From Devosia oryzisoli (lineage in GTDB: Bacteria > Pseudomonadota > Alphaproteobacteria > Rhizobiales > Devosiaceae): a stretch of DNA of 64,000 nucleotides. Positions within the stretch are counted from its first letter, which is position 1. Each line of letters begins with the position of its first letter. The notes under the pieces are model-generated. The model was not told where the DNA came from. It made no database searches and worked only from the letters and a program-made list of their open reading frames with translations. Where the stretch lies: positions 496,001-560,000 of the forward strand of contig NZ_JACYFU010000001.1 of NCBI RefSeq assembly GCF_014837245.1, in the 5' to 3' direction. This document shows positions 63,013 to 64,000 of this stretch, in pieces. A program made the translations under genes and the position numbers.

Positions 63013-63768
63013 ATGCGGATAAAAGACAAAGTCGCGGTCGTTACTGGAGCCGGTTCTGGGATAGGCCTGGCCATTGCCCGCCGGTTTGTTGCTGAAGGGG
63101 CCAAGGTCGTTGCTCTGGATTGGCACGCCAACGCCATTTCCGCTGCCGTCGCCGATATCGGTGGTTCGATTGTCGGCATGACCGGGGATGTATCCAAAGA
63201 GGTCGACTGCGTGGCCATGATCGAGCGGGCCCGCACCGAGTTCGGCCGCGTCGACATTCTCGTCAACAATGCCGGCGTGATGGACCTGTTTCAATCCGTG
63301 GCCGATGTGGACAACGCGACGTGGCGCCGGTGCATGGCCGTCAACGTCGATGGTCCCATGTATGCCATGCGCCGGGCCGTGCCGCTGATGCTGGCCCAGG
63401 GGAGCGGCGCAATCGTCAACATCGCTTCGGTCGCCGCAACGGGCGGTGGTGCAGCGGGAGCCGCCTACACTGCATCGAAGCACGCGCTCATCGGCCTCAC
63501 CAGGAGCACGGCTTACCAGTATGCAAAGCTGGGGTTGCGCTGCAATGCGCTTGCCGTGGGAGGTGTCAGCACCAACATCATGGACAGCGTGGAGGGCAGG
63601 GCGCTCGACGAGGCAGCCCTTGGCCGAATGGGTGCCTACCACGCCAGCAACCCCGGCATGCTCGAGCCTGAGGACATCGCCAACGCCGTGCTGTTCCTGG
63701 CCTCGGACGAGGCTCGCCATCTCAATGGTGCAGTCCTCCCGGTTGATATGGGCTGGAGTGCCGCCTGA
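63013..63768 (+). CDS. SDR-family oxidoreductase under a FixK-type box
   Basis: 251 residues. Cofactor motif VVTGAGSGIGLAIARRF, NNAG motif (ILVNNAGVMD), catalytic Tyr/Lys in AAYTASKHALIGL and C-terminal PVDMGW. TGGAGG lies seven bases before ATG 63013. The upstream FNR/FixK box suggests expression under low oxygen; the substrate is unknown. It is convergent with the universal stress protein gene. Confidence 0.9.
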   Translation: MRIKDKVAVVTGAGSGIGLAIARRFVAEGAKVVALDWHANAISAAVADIGGSIVGMTGDVSKEVDCVAMIERARTEFGRVDILVNNAGVMDLFQSVADVDNATWRRCMAVNVDGPMYAMRRAVPLMLAQGSGAIVNIASVAATGGGAAGAAYTASKHALIGLTRSTAYQYAKLGLRCNALAVGGVSTNIMDSVEGRALDEAALGRMGAYHASNPGMLEPEDIANAVLFLASDEARHLNGAVLPVDMGWSAA

Positions 63769-63820
63769 AGGAGCTAATCGTCACAACCTGATACTGTGCT
63801 GAGGCCCCGATACGGGACTT

Positions 63821-63845
63821 CTGCTGGCCCCTAGTGGGCCAGCAG
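63821..63845. terminator. Hairpin at the SDR/usp convergence, overlapping the usp stop
   Basis: CTGCTGGCCC (63821-63830), loop CTAGT, GGGCCAGCAG (63836-63845): ten perfect pairs. The loop contains the usp stop codon. No U-tract on either strand. Confidence 0.55.
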
Positions 63846-64000
63846 GACCGGCATCAGAGGCGTATGCAAGACATCCCGCGTCGCGCCGCCAAGAATAAAT
63901 TCGCGGAACCTTGTGTGTCCATAGCCGCCCATCACGAGGAGGCCTGCGCCCGCGTCCGAGGCGCCTCGCTGCAGGATATTGCCCGGATCGGGCTGCAGGT
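63831..64000 (-). CDS. Universal stress protein (3' part, truncated by window edge)
   Basis: The last 55 or so codons of a UspA-family protein. The readable C-terminus contains the ATP-binding motif LLVMGGYGHTRFREFILG followed by GATRDVLHTPLMPVLLAH. The beginning lies beyond the right edge. Usp proteins are frequent members of low-oxygen regulons, which fits the neighbouring FixK-type box, but this gene is transcribed from the right and its own promoter is not in view. Confidence 0.9.
   Translation of the reverse strand, partial: LQPDPGNILQRGASDAGAGLLVMGGYGHTRFREFILGGATRDVLHTPLMPVLLAH

Overview
The window looks like an ordinary, densely packed chromosomal segment of a GC-rich alphaproteobacterium of the order Hyphomicrobiales (Rhizobiales). 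The family is most likely Devosiaceae or a close relative. This is inferred from several markers: the purC-purS-purQ-purL order, a DUF1476 F1-ATPase zeta inhibitor, the hisI/folE // NifU-like/yidD/thrS neighbourhood, cysE-DUF3126, map-radC, a CysNC fusion, a BTLCP transglutaminase-like protein and PAS_5 and PilZ proteins. No phage, insertion sequence, CRISPR array or integrase was seen. Genes are separated by short gaps, many overlap as TGATG or ATGA, and several convergent pairs share or abut stop codons.

Region by region. 1-8.1 kb: purine biosynthesis on the minus strand (purC, purS, purQ, purL truncated by the window edge, and purB coupled to a small serine hydrolase), with an acyltransferase-3 membrane protein and tiny ORFs inserted between purS and purQ; then rpe and an SDR. 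8.2-16.9 kb: two SRPBCC proteins, a zinc alcohol dehydrogenase, rpsU, ccdA, a CelD-like acetyltransferase, radC-map, a molybdopterin-binding protein, gpt, tRNA-Leu(TAA), RidA and an ASCH protein. 16.9-23.7 kb: an RluA synthase, CsbD, an Ogt-CHAD-CYTH operon, a gluconate/pentose-phosphate module (gntK and an SDR divergent from gnd) and a photolyase-related pseudogene with a large internal deletion. 23.8-34.9 kb: a ClC channel, GNAT, a TetA-like exporter, a flavoprotein monooxygenase, a zf-CHCC protein, an alpha/beta hydrolase, cysE, DUF3126, membrane hypotheticals, a transglutaminase-like protein, PilZ, PAS and rhomboid proteins. 34.9-46.7 kb: hisI, folE, a NifU-like scaffold, yidD, thrS, arfB, two secreted proteins of unknown function, a nitroreductase, a lytic transglycosylase, DUF2336, nadK and tRNA-Thr(TGT). 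47-54.5 kb: sulfate activation (cysD-cysNC) and a xylose-type ABC transporter xylFHG divergent from a ROK repressor. 54.6-64 kb: DUF1345, glutathione-dependent formaldehyde dehydrogenase, DUF188, a polysaccharide deacetylase lipoprotein, rlmB, a hydroxypyruvate-isomerase-like/SDR pair, a P1B-5 type metal ATPase, an SDR with a perfect FNR/FixK box and a truncated universal stress protein.

The most interesting signals are in the last 3 kb: a P1B-5 (TPCP/QExxD) metal ATPase next to a TTGAT-N4-ATCAA box placed where a class II FNR/FixK promoter would have it, which suggests a low-oxygen response locus. Next are the decayed photolyase gene with a palindromic intergenic repeat at its 3' end, a pur-operon acyltransferase whose usual active-site His is Tyr, and perfect palindromes in three regulatory gaps (gnd, xylF and the P1B ATPase). 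I did not find a clearly new multi-gene system. The findings are graded accordingly.
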